DNA of 64,000 nucleotides, taken from positions 293,501-357,500 of the forward strand of contig JAJGOT010000475.1 in assembly GCA_022457155.1 (NCBI GenBank), read 5' to 3'. A program made the position numbers and the translations under genes. The DNA comes from Cladopsammia gracilis. Lineage: Eukaryota > Cnidaria > Anthozoa > Scleractinia > Dendrophylliidae. Below, one piece after another: positions 11,901 to 23,275 of the stretch (position 1 is its first letter; every line of letters starts with the position of its first letter). Below the pieces are notes generated by a model. It did not search any database. It saw only the letters and a list, made by a program, of their open reading frames with translations, and was not told the DNA's origin.

Positions 11901-13926
11901 GGTTCTAACTTTTGAGTCTGTGGATGAAATCCTAAAGTGTGACCATTCAAATGAAAGCTATTGAGCAGTACTTTCCTGTGGTACTGTTTATTATGCTGTA
12001 CAATGTGGTTCCAACTTTTGAGTCTGTGGATGAAATCCTAAAGTGTGACCATTCAAATGAAAGCTACTGAGCAGTACTTTCCTGTGGTACTGTTTATTAT
12101 GCTGTACAAGATGGTTCTAACACTTTGAACCTATGGCCGAAATCCTATAGTGTGACCATTCAAATGAAAGCTATTGAGCAGTACTTTCCTGTGGTGCTGT
12201 TTATATGCTGTACAAGGTGGTTCAAACTTTTGTGTCTGTGGATGAAATCCTGAAGTGTCAGTGACCATTCAGAAAACTATTGAGCAGTACTTTCCTGTGG
12301 TACTGTTTATTATGCTGTACAAGGTGGTTCTAACTTTTGAGTCTGTGGATGAAATCCTAAAGTGTGACCATTCAAATGAAAGCTATTGAGCAGTTCTTTC
12401 CTATGATGCTGTTTATTATGCTGTACATTATTATGCTGTACAAGGTGGCTCTAACCTTTGAATCTGATGTGGATGAAATCCTACAGTGCGACCATTCAAA
12501 TGAAAGCCGACTGAGCAGTACTTTCCGCTTGTTCTTTTTTTTCACTAATATTTTGCAAAATGAAATTTGGGATTTTACTTGAATTTTTAGTTTGAGCACT
12601 AATTTGGAAAGGAAAGGATTAAGGGGATTACAACACTTCGGAAATTAAACGATATTGTTTCTATCCCGGACGGCCACCGTGTTGGTTTCAGCGCAGCACT
12701 TACTCCTGACTGACTTGAAGAAGAGGACGAGATTCAGCTCGTTTACCTGCGACCGACCGGTGAACGTCGAGCGACTGGCTCGAAAACTCTTGTGAGAGAT
12801 CGAGAATGGGTTTCATCCAAATCATAAATGTAATGTCTTCGTGCATAACGAAGTCTTTTGTTTGCTTGTTGCATTTTCGGTTCCCCGTGTTCCGTATAGT
12901 AATCGTTATCAAGAAATGATTAAGTACACGCTGTATATTAAGGTAGGGGTCCCGATTAAGATGCAGACAGATGGAAATAAGTCAGTTGCTTTTAAACACA
13001 AAGAAACCCATTAAAAGGAAATTTAAAAGGACTTAAATGTAATTACAATATCCCGGGGCACGCAGGAAACAACAGTTTGGCAGTTCGTGCCTTGGCTGCA
13101 CGAGAAAAAAATCTGTACACCGAGAACGAACTGGAAACCGGAGTTCCCTAACAAACCCTTGTGGAGTGGTTTCGGTGGTTTGAAAAACGGCATGGTTTCA
13201 GCTTACTCTGTAATATTTTTATACCAAAATTTATGCGCAGTTGATATTATTGAAGATCGGGATTACATGTGCAATAAAGTTAGCGAATTAAAACGATTGC
13301 AATTTTTACATTTCCTATGTAATTTTATCGCCAAACTGAAATCAAAATACGTTTTTTTGTCCAACGTTCCTCGCGATCACCTACATAATACAGAGATATA
13401 CTTCAGTTTGCCCCGAAAACACCAAAATCTCTAGAAAATTAAGCCTCTCAGAATACGGACTTGAAGATGGATGGAATCTTTCGTTAGAATAAGGAAACAC
13501 TATTCTGTCTCTATAAAACTGATTTTCACTAGGCAGCGACGTTATCACAAGCGTACTGAGTGAATTTGTATAAAGTGGAAACGAATTATGATGCAAGCAT
13601 AATTGTAATCACAAGAAGAAAAGAAAAATTATTGTCCTCGTTGTCGGGAAACGTTACATCGCGCCATTATCATTCTATATGAAAGTTTTTTTGCTAGTTG
13701 TGTTGCCACGGTCTCTGTTTATGAAGCAACAGCTATTCCATTCCTTAAACACTATCAAAAAGTGCCCACCCGTCACAGCGAGTTCAAAAAATGCTAACTT
13801 CTAAAACACTACCCACGCTTTTCTACATTCCGTGAATATGAATGCAGCAAAACCACGCTATTTTACTATTGAAGTATTTTTACCCCACACTGCTGCACAA
13901 CAACTCACCTTCCAGAACTGAGACAT
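5906..13926 (-). CDS. Fibroblast growth factor, complete four-coding-exon gene
   Basis: Secreted FGF ligand of 223 residues. Coding exons in transcript order are 13926-13909 (MSQFWK, 18 nt, donor GTGAGT), 10215-9942 (274 nt, acceptor tttctctacag, donor GTAAGT, phase 1), 7749-7646 (104 nt, acceptor ccaatgcag, donor GTAGGG) and 6181-5906 (276 nt, acceptor cctccag, stop TAA). The joined frame is open throughout. Exons 1 and 2 together give a signal peptide: MSQFWK, then the hydrophobic SRLVLSFLCALFPYVVT. The trefoil core begins around VQLFCKTGYFMAL (exon 2), continues with SFGTSIVRLRNLVTGRFLAI (exon 3) and ends with SIFKTMYEENYFHTFASHKY and GIKQNGRSKSPKL.FPGQ (exon 4). N-glycosylation sequons are visible (NSS, NVT, NRS, NNT). 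The ATG-bearing exon has its own acceptor at 14017, so a 5' UTR exon lies further upstream. The first two coding exons are duplicated at 17496-19850. Confidence 0.88.
6535..6819. repeat. Hairpin-forming inverted repeat
   Basis: Arms of about 75 bp at 6535-6609 and 6744-6819 are near-perfect reverse complements. The left arm begins GCGCCTTTCAATAACATGCG and ends GCTGCCGTCAATCAT; the right arm mirrors this. The loop is about 134 bp. Flanking copies of TCCGGGAAGCAAG at about 6496 and 6840-6855 suggest the whole element is larger. Confidence 0.7.
6893..7200. mobile_element. MITE with poly-G/poly-C ends and internal CCCTAA.GAGACC repeats
   Basis: The left end is a G run followed by AACTCCCATATGAAAGG. 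The right end is CCTCTTTTATTTGGGAG followed by a C run, so the ends are mutually inverted. Internal short repeats of the type ACCCTAAAxGAGACC occur at about 6960, 7050, 7110 and 7135. A similar G/C-bounded layout occurs at 9414-9712, duplicated at 16968-17266. Confidence 0.55.
8325..8617. repeat. Large snap-back palindrome; one arm carries a hammerhead-like motif
   Basis: The left arm 8325-8475 and right arm 8499-8617 are reverse complements around a 23-bp loop. The only large asymmetry is 32 nt present in the left arm near 8384-8415 and missing from the right. That extra piece, read on the minus strand, resembles a degraded hammerhead ribozyme (see the ncRNA entry at 8380-8420). The palindrome lies in FGF intron 2. 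The best reading is two head-to-head copies of the same Penelope-like terminal repeat, one with the motif deleted. Confidence 0.75.
8380..8420 (-). ncRNA. Degenerate hammerhead-ribozyme-like motif
   Basis: On the minus strand, GGCC then CTGTAGA, then a hairpin GACTAGT..ACTAGTC, then GAAA and a closing GGCC. The order (helix I, core, helix II, GAAA, helix I) is that of a type-I hammerhead. The core reads CUGUAGA instead of the consensus CUGANGA, so it is probably inactive. Confidence 0.35.
10216..13908 (-). other. FGF intron 1 with a long satellite array
   Basis: Intron between the signal-peptide start exon and the second coding exon of the minus-strand FGF. It contains a CCAAT/GCGCGG repeat block at about 10400-10560, the 106-bp tandem array at 11551-12620, and unremarkable sequence elsewhere. 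Short open frames at 10633-10932 and 13087-13434 match no family I know and I do not call them genes. Confidence 0.55.
11551..12620 (+). repeat. 106-bp tandem repeat array inside degraded TTAA-type element ends
   Basis: About nine units with a regular 106-bp period: GTGGTTCYAACTTTTGAG begins at 11687, 11793, 11899 and 12005, and further on. Each unit continues through GTGGATGAAATCCTAAAGTG, GACCATTCAAATGAAAGC and a GTACTTTCCTGTGGTACTG-like part. The outer ends resemble the CCCTTTCACTCCCA termini of the element at 4412-4712 in degraded form. The deletion in duplication copy 2 ends inside this array, at 12241. Confidence 0.8.
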
Positions 13927-14016
13927 TTCCCGGCTATCTCTCGCACGCTATTCTAGAAAAGGCGTCTTCGGATCGGAGACTTGCTCTGTCTTGATGACCG
14001 TTCGAGACAGGGTTGG
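13909..14016 (-). CDS. FGF start exon (5' UTR plus MSQFWK), copy 1
   Basis: Bounded by acceptor tttctcttttag (exon starts at 14016) and donor GTGAGT (exon ends at 13909). The last 18 nt are ATG TCT CAG TTC TGG AAG, giving phase 0 into exon 2. I chose this ATG because it is the only one that joins in frame to the hydrophobic start of exon 2 and completes a signal peptide. The exon recurs exactly at 19833-19940. Confidence 0.75.
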
Positions 14017-14917
14017 CTAAAAGAGAAATTAAAATAGTTTAGCAATTTCACCAGACTGTCTGAGTTCGTAAGACGTCTCGGTGTGCTATTGGCGGCCTTA
14101 ACCGGAACCATCGCCGTGGAAATGGAAACAAGCTTAGAAAAGTACGGATACGAACGACAGTGGGTGTTCAAACCGAATAAAAAACACTGCTGCTAAACTC
14201 ACAGTTTGAAACAGCTTGAAGCAAATTGAGAGAAACAAATAATTATGCAAATGCTTCAGTTATCTGGGGGTCTGTGCTGTTAGAAAAACAAAACAATCTT
14301 TTGCTTTGCCTGAGTCGCTGTGGAGTGTAAGCAGGAAAGATTTTTCCTGCTGGTTAGGGCGCAACCGCGAGTCCGGAGATAAACCCAAAATATTTAACGC
14401 TGCTGTCTTTTCTAATGATTTTGAGGCTCTTTTTATTTTACTTGGTGGTGGAACATTGTTTAGAAATATTGGATGTCGGTGGACTGAATGGTAAAGCAAC
14501 AAACATTAGCAGCCAAGGCGATAGAAACTCGCTTAATTTGCTATAACTGGACCAATAAGCTCGTGATATTTGTAGACAAAGCTATGCCGACTTCACTGAC
14601 TTGCAAATTATCTCGGGCGGCATAGAAAGAAAAGAATAGACCCCAATAAATGATGTTCAACTGTGCATAACTGCTTCTTCTCTGGAGTTTGTTTTTTCTC
14701 TGCGAGGAGAGAAAAATATTTTGTATCCCTTCAAACGGAGTAACATTTTTTTTCCTTCCGTCTCGTCACTGTATTTATTAAGTAACCCGCTGTTTACCAT
14801 GCACTCTCTCTAAACTTCTCAAATTTGTCATGCAGTCATGATCTTTCAGAGCATAAATTCTGTTCACCATGATACGCTATAGCCATCACGTCGTGAATAT
14901 TTTAGCACATTTTCAGT

Positions 14918-15009
<92 letters not shown>

Positions 15010-16330
15010 AGGACTGTACTCAATAGAGGACTTCACGCTTGTTGGGAATCATGGGTAATCAAGACAAACATAAATACAGAGTTTGTATGGGGAAATCAAT
15101 TGAAAACTTAGCTGACGGCACTAAGAAGAAAATTTATTCATCAAATTTGAGGGATGGAGCGGTGTTGGAAAGCGTTTGTCTGTAAATTTTTCCATGGATT
15201 TCGACTGGGTTTTACTGACACGAAATGCATGGAAAACGTAAAACCGTGACCGCACGCTTTCTAACACTGCTACATCCCTCGAATTTGATTAGTAAAATCT
15301 TCTTCCTCGTATTGTAAGTTTATAATTCATAAATATTGAAGACTCCAAATTTTACCTCAATTATTTTACACTGGATTCCCACACAAACACTGTACTTGGC
15401 GCCATGTTTGTGCTGATTTCAGTGCTCCTAAGCTCCCCTTGAAAATGTTTCTTTCAGTTCGGGCTGGAATTCAATCGTCGTAGTTCTCCCAGCTAAATGT
15501 CTAAACTTCTTTAACATTTCTGCGTCAGATATAGATTCTTGTGAATGTTTTTCAAAGTTTTATTTCTTCTAACTTTGAAGATAAATCCGGATAGATCGAA
15601 CGGGACTTCTTGAGAATTCAACTCCTGAAGCCCGTCATACAAGTACGGCATTATCATTGCTGATACAGATCCAAAGACCTGCCCTTCCTTTTTGCTTAAG
15701 GGGCGGACCATTAGAAATCTTGGGAGGGGGGGGGGGGGGGGGGGGTTACAATTACCAAAAAAAAATCCTGCAAAGGAATATTGTCTCAAAAAAAATTCCT
15801 GCAAGCAGTTGACCATTAAAAAATAAAATCCTGCAAGCTAACTGGCTATATATACATTTATTTATTTATTTATTTATTTTAAACTGGAATATATGAGAGT
15901 ATGACATGCTCTCTGGTAGTAAAATTCATCAAAAAGCAACTTCAGGATGAGTCAAATGCTGTCAAAAATTACCTGCCTCAAAGGTCTAGCTGGTACATGT
16001 ACCAATAATTTACCACTGATTTCACTGTTACGCGACCCTTCGAATCAAAACTACTTTGAGCAATTTCAATTTACTCTGCCGTCAATCATACCTAGTAGGA
16101 GGAAATCGAGTACTTGTATGTGGAGCCACACAAAGAGACGCAAAGCGACGAGAAGCCACATCAATTTGCCAAACAGTTTTGACAGAAATTGTTGTCTCAG
16201 AACACTAGAAATGGAGTTTCAGAGCATCAAGATTTCAAAATTTTCTGGTGGGACATGCCCCCAGACCCCCCTAGCGGCTCGCGCCTTTGGCGCTCGACCA
16301 CTCCATCTCAATTCTTATTTCTCCCCATTT
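14017..16330. other. Upstream flank of the FGF start exon: hairpins, microsatellites, element remnant
   Basis: Contains a (TA)n/poly-T microsatellite at 14920-15008, an inverted repeat at about 15120-15310 (arms around GAGGGATGGAGCGGTGTTGG and its complement), a mobile-element left end at about 15697 (GGGGCGGACCATTAGAAATC then a G run) and a (TTTA)n run near 15850. A promoter for the FGF should lie in 14016-14500 but no element is distinctive enough to call. Confidence 0.5.
14920..15008. repeat. (TA)n plus poly-T microsatellite
   Basis: About 71 nt of alternating A/T followed by about 18 T. The equivalent in duplication copy 2 is 20844-20936, slightly longer. This length difference is one of the few distinguishing marks between the copies. 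Confidence 0.95.
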
Positions 16331-19300
16331 TTAGTTGCACGTTAGAACTCATCAAAAACAACAGGACAGTTTTCCCTGCCCATAAGCTTTCATTTGAATA
16401 CTCACACATTATGATTCCATCCACAGACTCAAATGTTAGAATGTATACAATTGCCTTCCTGTCTTGTGGCAGCGAATCATAAACAGGAAAGTACTGCTTG
16501 ATAGCGGGAGTTTTATTTGAATGATATACCGCCTGTGGGCCAAGGCATTGTCGATACATGCGTCGGAATCGACAGAATAATCCATTTTTCATATTATTTT
16601 CAACCCTATAGGATTTCATCCATATTAAAAGGAACCACCCTTGCTATCATAATAAACAGCACCACAGGAAAGTACTGTCCGTTGTGTTCATTTTAAGGTC
16701 AAACACGGTAGGATTTCATTCACAGATTCAAAGGTTAAGTTAGAACCACCTTGTACAGCGTAATAAACAGCACCACAGGAAAGTACTACTCAACAGCTTT
16801 CATTCGAATGGTCAAACAGTAGGATTTCATTCACAGATTCAAAAGTTATAACCACCTTGTACAACATCATAAACAGCACCACAGGAAAGTACTCTTTCAT
16901 TTCAATTGCAACACTCTAGGATTTCATCCACAGGCTGAAAAGTTAAAACCACCTAAGCAAAACAATCCCCCCCCGGGGGGGGGAGGGGGGGTGCTCCCGA
17001 CAATTTAGGATAGGTGTGTGCCGCATACCCTTTTTAAGGCCCAAGACCAAGGCGTGTAGTACATTTTTAACAGACCATATCTTTTTCGTTTTGCACGTTG
17101 GGGTGGATACTGCACTTTAGTGACCCTATCTAAGGAATATCTAAGGATCACAATACCAAAAATACCAAAAAGAATACCCTATTTAAGGACTGAGCACCTC
17201 AAAAACCCTACCCTATCGGGCGGCACATAGCTATATAGCGTATACAAGGGAGTACCCCCCCCCCCCTCCGGGATAACAAACAGCACCAAAGGAAAGTACT
17301 GCTCAAGAGCCTTCATTTCTCACTGTAGGAATACACCTGCAAACTCCACTCAAGCAGTAATAGGAACACTGTTCACAGCTTTCGATTGAGTTTTAAAACA
17401 GTTTTTTTTTCGGCATGCGTCCTACGATCGTTTTCGTGGTGCATGCACCCAACAGTCAAAATAAATTGTGAAAAAAAAAAAATTGGCAGACTTACTGCTT
17501 TCACTTGATCGGTTCAGAATTCCAATGATCCGATTCTTTCTGGCGGTGACATTTAACGCCATAAAATATCCTGTCTTGCAAAACAACTGCACAATTTGCA
17601 CATGAGAAGGAATTTTAGAGGCCTCTTTGAAGATCTGGTAGTTGATTCTTATTGGTATCGGATCTGAACTATTGAGATTGTGATGGTGAGGGCAAACCGA
17701 GTGCTCTTGGAAGGGCCTGGTGACCACATACGGGAATAACGCACAGAGGAAGGAGAGGACAAGACGACTCTGTAGAGAAAAACAAGCTCAAGTCAATCAC
17801 CTAATACAGTGGTTTTCAAGTGAGTATCGAAAGTAGTAGGCGTTTGCTTTGGTTACAGTGCGACGCTCTCTGATTTGCTAACTTGTAAAAGAGTTTGTTA
17901 GGTGCGCACGGTTAGGCGCGTCGCACTGTAACGTTTTCATTATTTCGCTTTAAAGCACGGTCATTTTCTCCACCAATCACAAGTAAAACCAATCAGGACT
18001 TGTTCGCAAGCGTTTTACCGCGCTTGGCGCCAACTACATGAACTTGCTTACTGGATTGTGTACGTCTTTTGTGATTGGCCAGAGTGAATTCTTAGTTTTG
18101 GTTTCACTACTTTTTACTTTGACACGTCTAAGTGCATCGGCGTACGGGAAAAATTTTGTCGGGGATGAAATCCTGAAGTGTCAGTGACCATTCAGAAAAC
18201 TATTGAGCAGTACTTTCCTGTGGTACTGTTTATTATGCTGTACAAGGTGGTTCTAACTTTTGAGTCTGTGGATGAAATCCTAAAGTGTGACCATTCAAAT
18301 GAAAGCTATTGAGCAGTTCTTTCCTATGATGCTGTTTATTATGCTGTACATTATTATGCTGTACAAGGTGGCTCTAACCTTTGAATCTGATGTGGATGAA
18401 ATCCTACAGTGCGACCATTCAAATGAAAGCCGACTGAGCAGTACTTTCCGCTTGTTCTTTTTTTTCACTAATATTTTGCAAAATGAAATTTGGGATTTTA
18501 CTTGAATTTTTAGTTTGAGCACTAATTTGGAAAGGAAAGGATTAAGGGGATTACAACACTTCGGAAATTAAACGATATTGTTTCTATCCCGGACGGCCAC
18601 CGTGTTGGTTTCAGCGCAGCACTTACTCCTGACTGACTTGAAGAAGAGGACGAGATTCAGCTCGTTTACCTGCGACCGACCGGTGAACGTCGAGCGACTG
18701 GCTCGAAAACTCTTGTGAGAGATCGAGAATGGGTTTCATCCAAATCATAAATGTAATGTCTTCGTGCATAACGAAGTCTTTTGTTTGCTTGTTGCATTTT
18801 CGGTTCCCCGTGTTCCGTATAGTAATCGTTATCAAGAAATGATTAAGTACACGCTGTATATTAAGGTAGGGGTCCCGATTAAGATGCAGACAGATGGAAA
18901 TAAGTCAGTTGCTTTTAAACACAAAGAAACCCATTAAAAGGAAATTTAAAAGGACTTAAATGTAATTACAATATCCCGGGGCACGCAGGAAACAACAGTT
19001 TGGCAGTTCGTGCCTTGGCTGCACGAGAAAAAAATCTGTACACCGAGAACGAACTGGAAACCGGAGTTCCCTAACAAACCCTTGTGGAGTGGTTTCGGTG
19101 GTTTGAAAAACGGCATGGTTTCAGCTTACTCTGTAATATTTTTATACCAAAATTTATGCGCAGTTGATATTATTGAAGATCGGGATTACATGTGCAATAA
19201 AGTTAGCGAATTAAAACGATTGCAATTTTTACATTTCCTATGTAATTTTATCGCCAAACTGAAATCAAAATACGTTTTTTTGTCCAACGTTCCTCGCGAT

Positions 19301-20841
19301 CACCTACATAATACAGAGATATACTTCAGTTTGCCCCGAAAACACCAAAATCTCTAGAAAATTAAGCCTCTCAGAATACGGACTTGAAGATGGATGGAAT
19401 CTTTCGTTAGAATAAGGAAACACTATTCTGTCTCTATAAAACTGATTTTCACTAGGCAGCGACGTTATCACAAGCGTACTGAGTGAATTTGTATAAAGTG
19501 GAAACGAATTATGATGCAAGCATAATTGTAATCACAAGAAGAAAAGAAAAATTATTGTCCTCGTTGTCGGGAAACGTTACATCGCGCCATTATCATTCTA
19601 TATGAAAGTTTTTTTGCTAGTTGTGTTGCCACGGTCTCTGTTTATGAAGCAACAGCTATTCCATTCCTTAAACACTATCAAAAAGTGCCCCACCCGTCAC
19701 AGCGAGTTCAAAAAATGCTAACTTCTAAAACACTACCCACGCTTTTCTACATTCCGTGAATATGAATGCAGCAAAACCACGCTATTTTACTATTGAAGTA
19801 TTTTTACCCCACACTGCTGCACAACAACTCACCTTCCAGAACTGAGACATTTCCCGGCTATCTCTCGCACGCTATTCTAGAAAAGGCGTCTTCGGATCGG
19901 AGACTTGCTCTGTCTTGATGACCGTTCGAGACAGGGTTGGCTAAAAGAGAAATTAAAATAGTTTAGCAATTTCACCAGACTGTCTGAGTTCGTAAGACGT
20001 CTCGGTGTGCTATTGGCGGCCTTAACCGGAACCATCGCCGTGGAAATGGAAACAAGCTTAGAAAAGTACGGATACGAACGACAGTGGGTGTTCAAACCGA
20101 ATAAAAAACACTGCTGCTAAACTCACAGTTTGAAACAGCTTGAAGCAAATTGAGAGAAACAAATAATTATGCAAATGCTTCAGTTATCTGGGGGTCTGTG
20201 CTGTTAGAAAAACAAAACAATCTTTTGCTTTGCCTGAGTCGCTGTGGAGTGTAAGCAGGAAAGATTTTTCCTGCTGGTTAGGGCGCAACCGCGAGTCCGG
20301 AGATAAACCCAAAATATTTAACGCTGCTGTCTTTTCTAATGATTTTGAGGCTCTTTTTATTTTACTTGGTGGTGGAACATTGTTTAGAAATATTGGATGT
20401 CGGTGGACTGAATGGTAAAGCAACAAACATTAGCAGCCAAGGCGATAGAAACTCGCTTAATTTGCTATAACTGGACCAATAAGCTCGTGATATTTGTAGA
20501 CAAAGCTATGCCGACTTCACTGACTTGCAAATTATCTCGGGCGGCATAGAAAGAAAAGAATAGACCCCAATAAATGATGTTCAACTGTGCATAACTGCTT
20601 CTTCTCTGGAGTTTGTTTTTTCTCTGCGAGGAGAGAAAAATATTTTGTATCCCTTCAAACGGAGTAACATTTTTTTTCCTTCCGTCTCGTCACTGTATTT
20701 ATTAAGTAACCCGCTGTTTACCATGCACTCTCTCTAAACTTCTCAAATTTGTCATGCAGTCATGATCTTTCAGAGCATAAATTCTGTTCACCATGATACG
20801 CTATAGCCATCACGTCGTGAATATTTTAGCACATTTTCAGT

Positions 20842-20937
<96 letters not shown>

Positions 20938-22259
20938 AGGACTGTACTCAATAGAGGACTTCACGCTTGTTGGGAATCATGGGTAATCAAGACAAACATA
21001 AATACAGAGTTTGTATGGGGAAATCAATTGAAAACTTAGCTGACGGCACTAAGAAGAAAATTTATTCATCAAATTTGAGGGATGGAGCGGTGTTGGAAAG
21101 CGTTTGTCTGTAAATTTTTCCATGGATTTCGACTGGGTTTTACTGACACGAAATGCATGGAAAACGTAAAACCGTGACCGCACGCTTTCTAACACTGCTA
21201 CATCCCTCGAATTTGATTAGTAAAATCTTCTTCCTCGTATTGTAAGTTTATAATTCATAAATATTGAAGACTCCAAATTTTACCTCAATTATTTTACACT
21301 GGATTCCCACACAAACACTGTACTTGGCGCCATGTTTGTGCTGATTTCAGTGCTCCTAAGCTCCCCTTGAAAATGTTTCTTTCAGTTCGGGCTGGAATTC
21401 AATCGTCGTAGTTCTCCCAGCTAAATGTCTAAACTTCTTTAACATTTCTGCGTCAGATATAGATTCTTGTGAATGTTTTTCAAAGTTTTATTTCTTCTAA
21501 CTTTGAAGATAAATCCGGATAGATCGAACGGGACTTCTTGAGAATTCAACTCCTGAAGCCCGTCATACAAGTACGGCATTATCATTGCTGATACAGATCC
21601 AAAGACCTGCCCTTCCTTTTTGCTTAAGGGGCGGACCATTAGAAATCTTGGGAGGGGGGGGGGGGGGGGGGTTACAATTACCAAAAAAAAATCCTGCAAA
21701 GGAATATTGTCTCAAAAAAAATTCCTGCAAGCAGTTGACCATTAAAAAATAAAATCCTGCAAGCTAACTGGCTATATATACATTTATTTATTTATTTATT
21801 TATTTTAAACTGGAATATATGAGAGTATGACATGCTCTCTGGTAGTAAAATTCATCAAAAAGCAACTTCAGGATGAGTCAAATGCTGTCAAAAATTACCT
21901 GCCTCAAAGGTCTAGCTGGTACATGTACCAATAATTTACCACTGATTTCACTGTTACGCGACCCTTCGAATCAAAACTACTTTGAGCAATTTCAATTTAC
22001 TCTGCCGTCAATCATACCTAGTAGGAGGAAATCGAGTACTTGTATGTGGAGCCACACAAAGAGACGCAAAGCGACGAGAAGCCACATCAATTTGCCAAAC
22101 AGTTTTGACAGAAATTGTTGTCTCAGAACACTAGAAATGGAGTTTCAGAGCATCAAGATTTCAAAATTTTCTGGTGGGACATGCCCCCAGACCCCCCTAG
22201 CGGCTCGCGCCTTTGGCGCTCGACCACTCCATCTCAATTCTTATTTCTCCCCATTTTTA
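16331..22259. repeat. Tandem duplication, copy 2 (1,631 bp shorter)
   Basis: Near-identical to copy 1. It lacks the interval matching 10611-12241; the join is at 18164/18165 in this window. Other differences I can see are a one-base C-run indel near 19690, AT-repeat length (about 75 versus 71 nt) and a poly-G length change near 21655. It is followed by the continuation of the mobile element (to about 22513) that copy 1 truncates, which marks copy 2's right flank as the original right flank. It could be real, or a collapsed-haplotype assembly artefact. Confidence 0.9.
17496..19850 (-). CDS. Duplicated FGF 5' module: signal-peptide exons without their own 3' exons
   Basis: A second copy of the first two coding exons of the minus-strand FGF: 19850-19833 (MSQFWK, donor GTGAGT) and 17769-17496 (274 nt, same acceptor and GTAAGT donor, phase 1). 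The translation is identical to the first copy over the open frame. Duplication copy 2 contains no exon 3 or 4. On the minus strand it lies upstream of the complete gene, so a transcript starting here could only give an intact FGF by splicing exon 2' directly to the exon at 7749. The phases allow that; joining exon 2' to exon 1 or exon 2 of the first copy would not be phase-compatible. It may be an alternative promoter cassette, a non-functional fragment or an assembly artefact. Confidence 0.7.
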
Positions 22260-23270
22260 TGCAAAGGTTCGACAGTCTGACTGACTTAAATCTACTCTCC
22301 AGCGTTTAATACCAAAAATGGATTGGGCCATTAGTATTGAAAAAAATTGGAGCTTGCACGCATTTATAATGAAGATCTCAGGAAAAAAAAAAACCTGCAG
22401 GCTTGCACCTCCCAAAAAAAAAATCCTGCAGGAAACTCAGCCCGAAAAAAAAATTCATACACTGAAAAATTTTTGACCCCCCTCCCAGGATTTCTAATGG
22501 TCCACCCCTAAGTTAAATCGAAAAGGAAAGTTTGAGTCGGCACGAACGGCTTAAAAGTTAAAACGTGAAAGGTATATTTTGAGCTATTTTCCGCACTTTA
22601 AATGTTCGCATTTTTTTCTTTTATGTACAAACTAAAACGAAAATTGAAAATCAACTTCCCACTTCCCTTTTGTCGTTTCATCGTGCACGTTACGTTGCAT
22701 ACAGACCGGAGGAGGGACCCAGTGTAAATAAGGTGGCTTTCTTGGCGGGATTTTTTTTTTATCACGAACAACACAATGAATTTACGAACTGAGAAATAAT
22801 ACTTTATAATTGAGTGCGATCTGATAAATTCTAGGATCATTTTGCGATATGACTCGGAAACTAAATCGCTCTCACGGAAGAAATTGATCACGTGCTAGGC
22901 AACCACATTCCTCAGTTACAGAGTTTTGCCGTTTAAAGTATCCGTATAGAACTCAGAGTTGTGAATGTATTTTTTCACTGCATCTTTCGAATTGCAAGCC
23001 TATAATTATCAACTGAGATTCCCGTATTAGCTACGGTTACTAACTTAATGCGCTCTTTTTAAATGTGGCGATGTTCTCCTTAATACAGTGTATATAACTC
23101 TTCTCGTTCAGAGCTAAACGGGAAATCGTTTTAAAATTTTTAACTTGCGGACAAACTTACGTTGGGCGGCCAAAAAGTCTCTATATTTGTTCACTAAGTG
23201 TTAGGAAATATCAATTTGCCGATTTTATTGCTCTCAGACAGGAAAAAATCGAGCTTGAAAAATGTATTGT
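19941..23270. other. Right part of duplication copy 2 and its flank, no gene
   Basis: Holds the second-copy microsatellite (20844-20936), the second-copy inverted repeat (about 21045-21235), and a complete inverted-repeat element from about 21635 (GGGGCGGACCATTAGAAATC) to about 22513, where the complement GGATTTCTAATGGTCCACCCC appears. From 22520 to 23270 I see nothing identifiable. Confidence 0.5.
21633..22513. mobile_element. Inverted-repeat element with GGACCATTAGAAATC ends
   Basis: The left end CTTAAGGGGCGGACCATTAG with G run, and the right end C-rich then GATTTCTAATGGTCCACCCC, are inverted. Internal ATCCTGCA/TGCAGG motifs repeat near both ends. The same left end occurs in copy 1 at about 15697, where the element is cut off by the duplication junction at 16331. 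Confidence 0.65.
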
Positions 23271-23275
23271 AACCC

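Larger units (their letters stand above)
8777..16333. repeat. Tandem duplication, copy 1
   Basis: The sequence from 8777 onward recurs from 16331 onward at an offset of 7,554 bp. After a 1,631-bp gap it continues at an offset of 5,923, then 5,924, 5,928 and 5,926 after small indels. The unit includes the minus-strand FGF exon 1 (13909-14016), FGF exon 2 (9942-10215), the 106-bp repeat array, an AT microsatellite (about 14920-14990) and a partial mobile element at the right end. The junction with copy 2 shares the bases TTA (about 16331-16333), a microhomology. Small predicted frames in the two copies translate identically, so divergence is very low. Confidence 0.9.

Noticed and set aside
13087..13434. 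115-codon plus-strand frame, also at 19010-19357
   Set aside because: It looks conserved only because the whole block is duplicated. It has no domain and sits in an intron of the minus-strand FGF.
14869..15111. Frame with a long Tyr-Ile repeat
   Set aside because: It is simply the translated (TA)n microsatellite and poly-T run.
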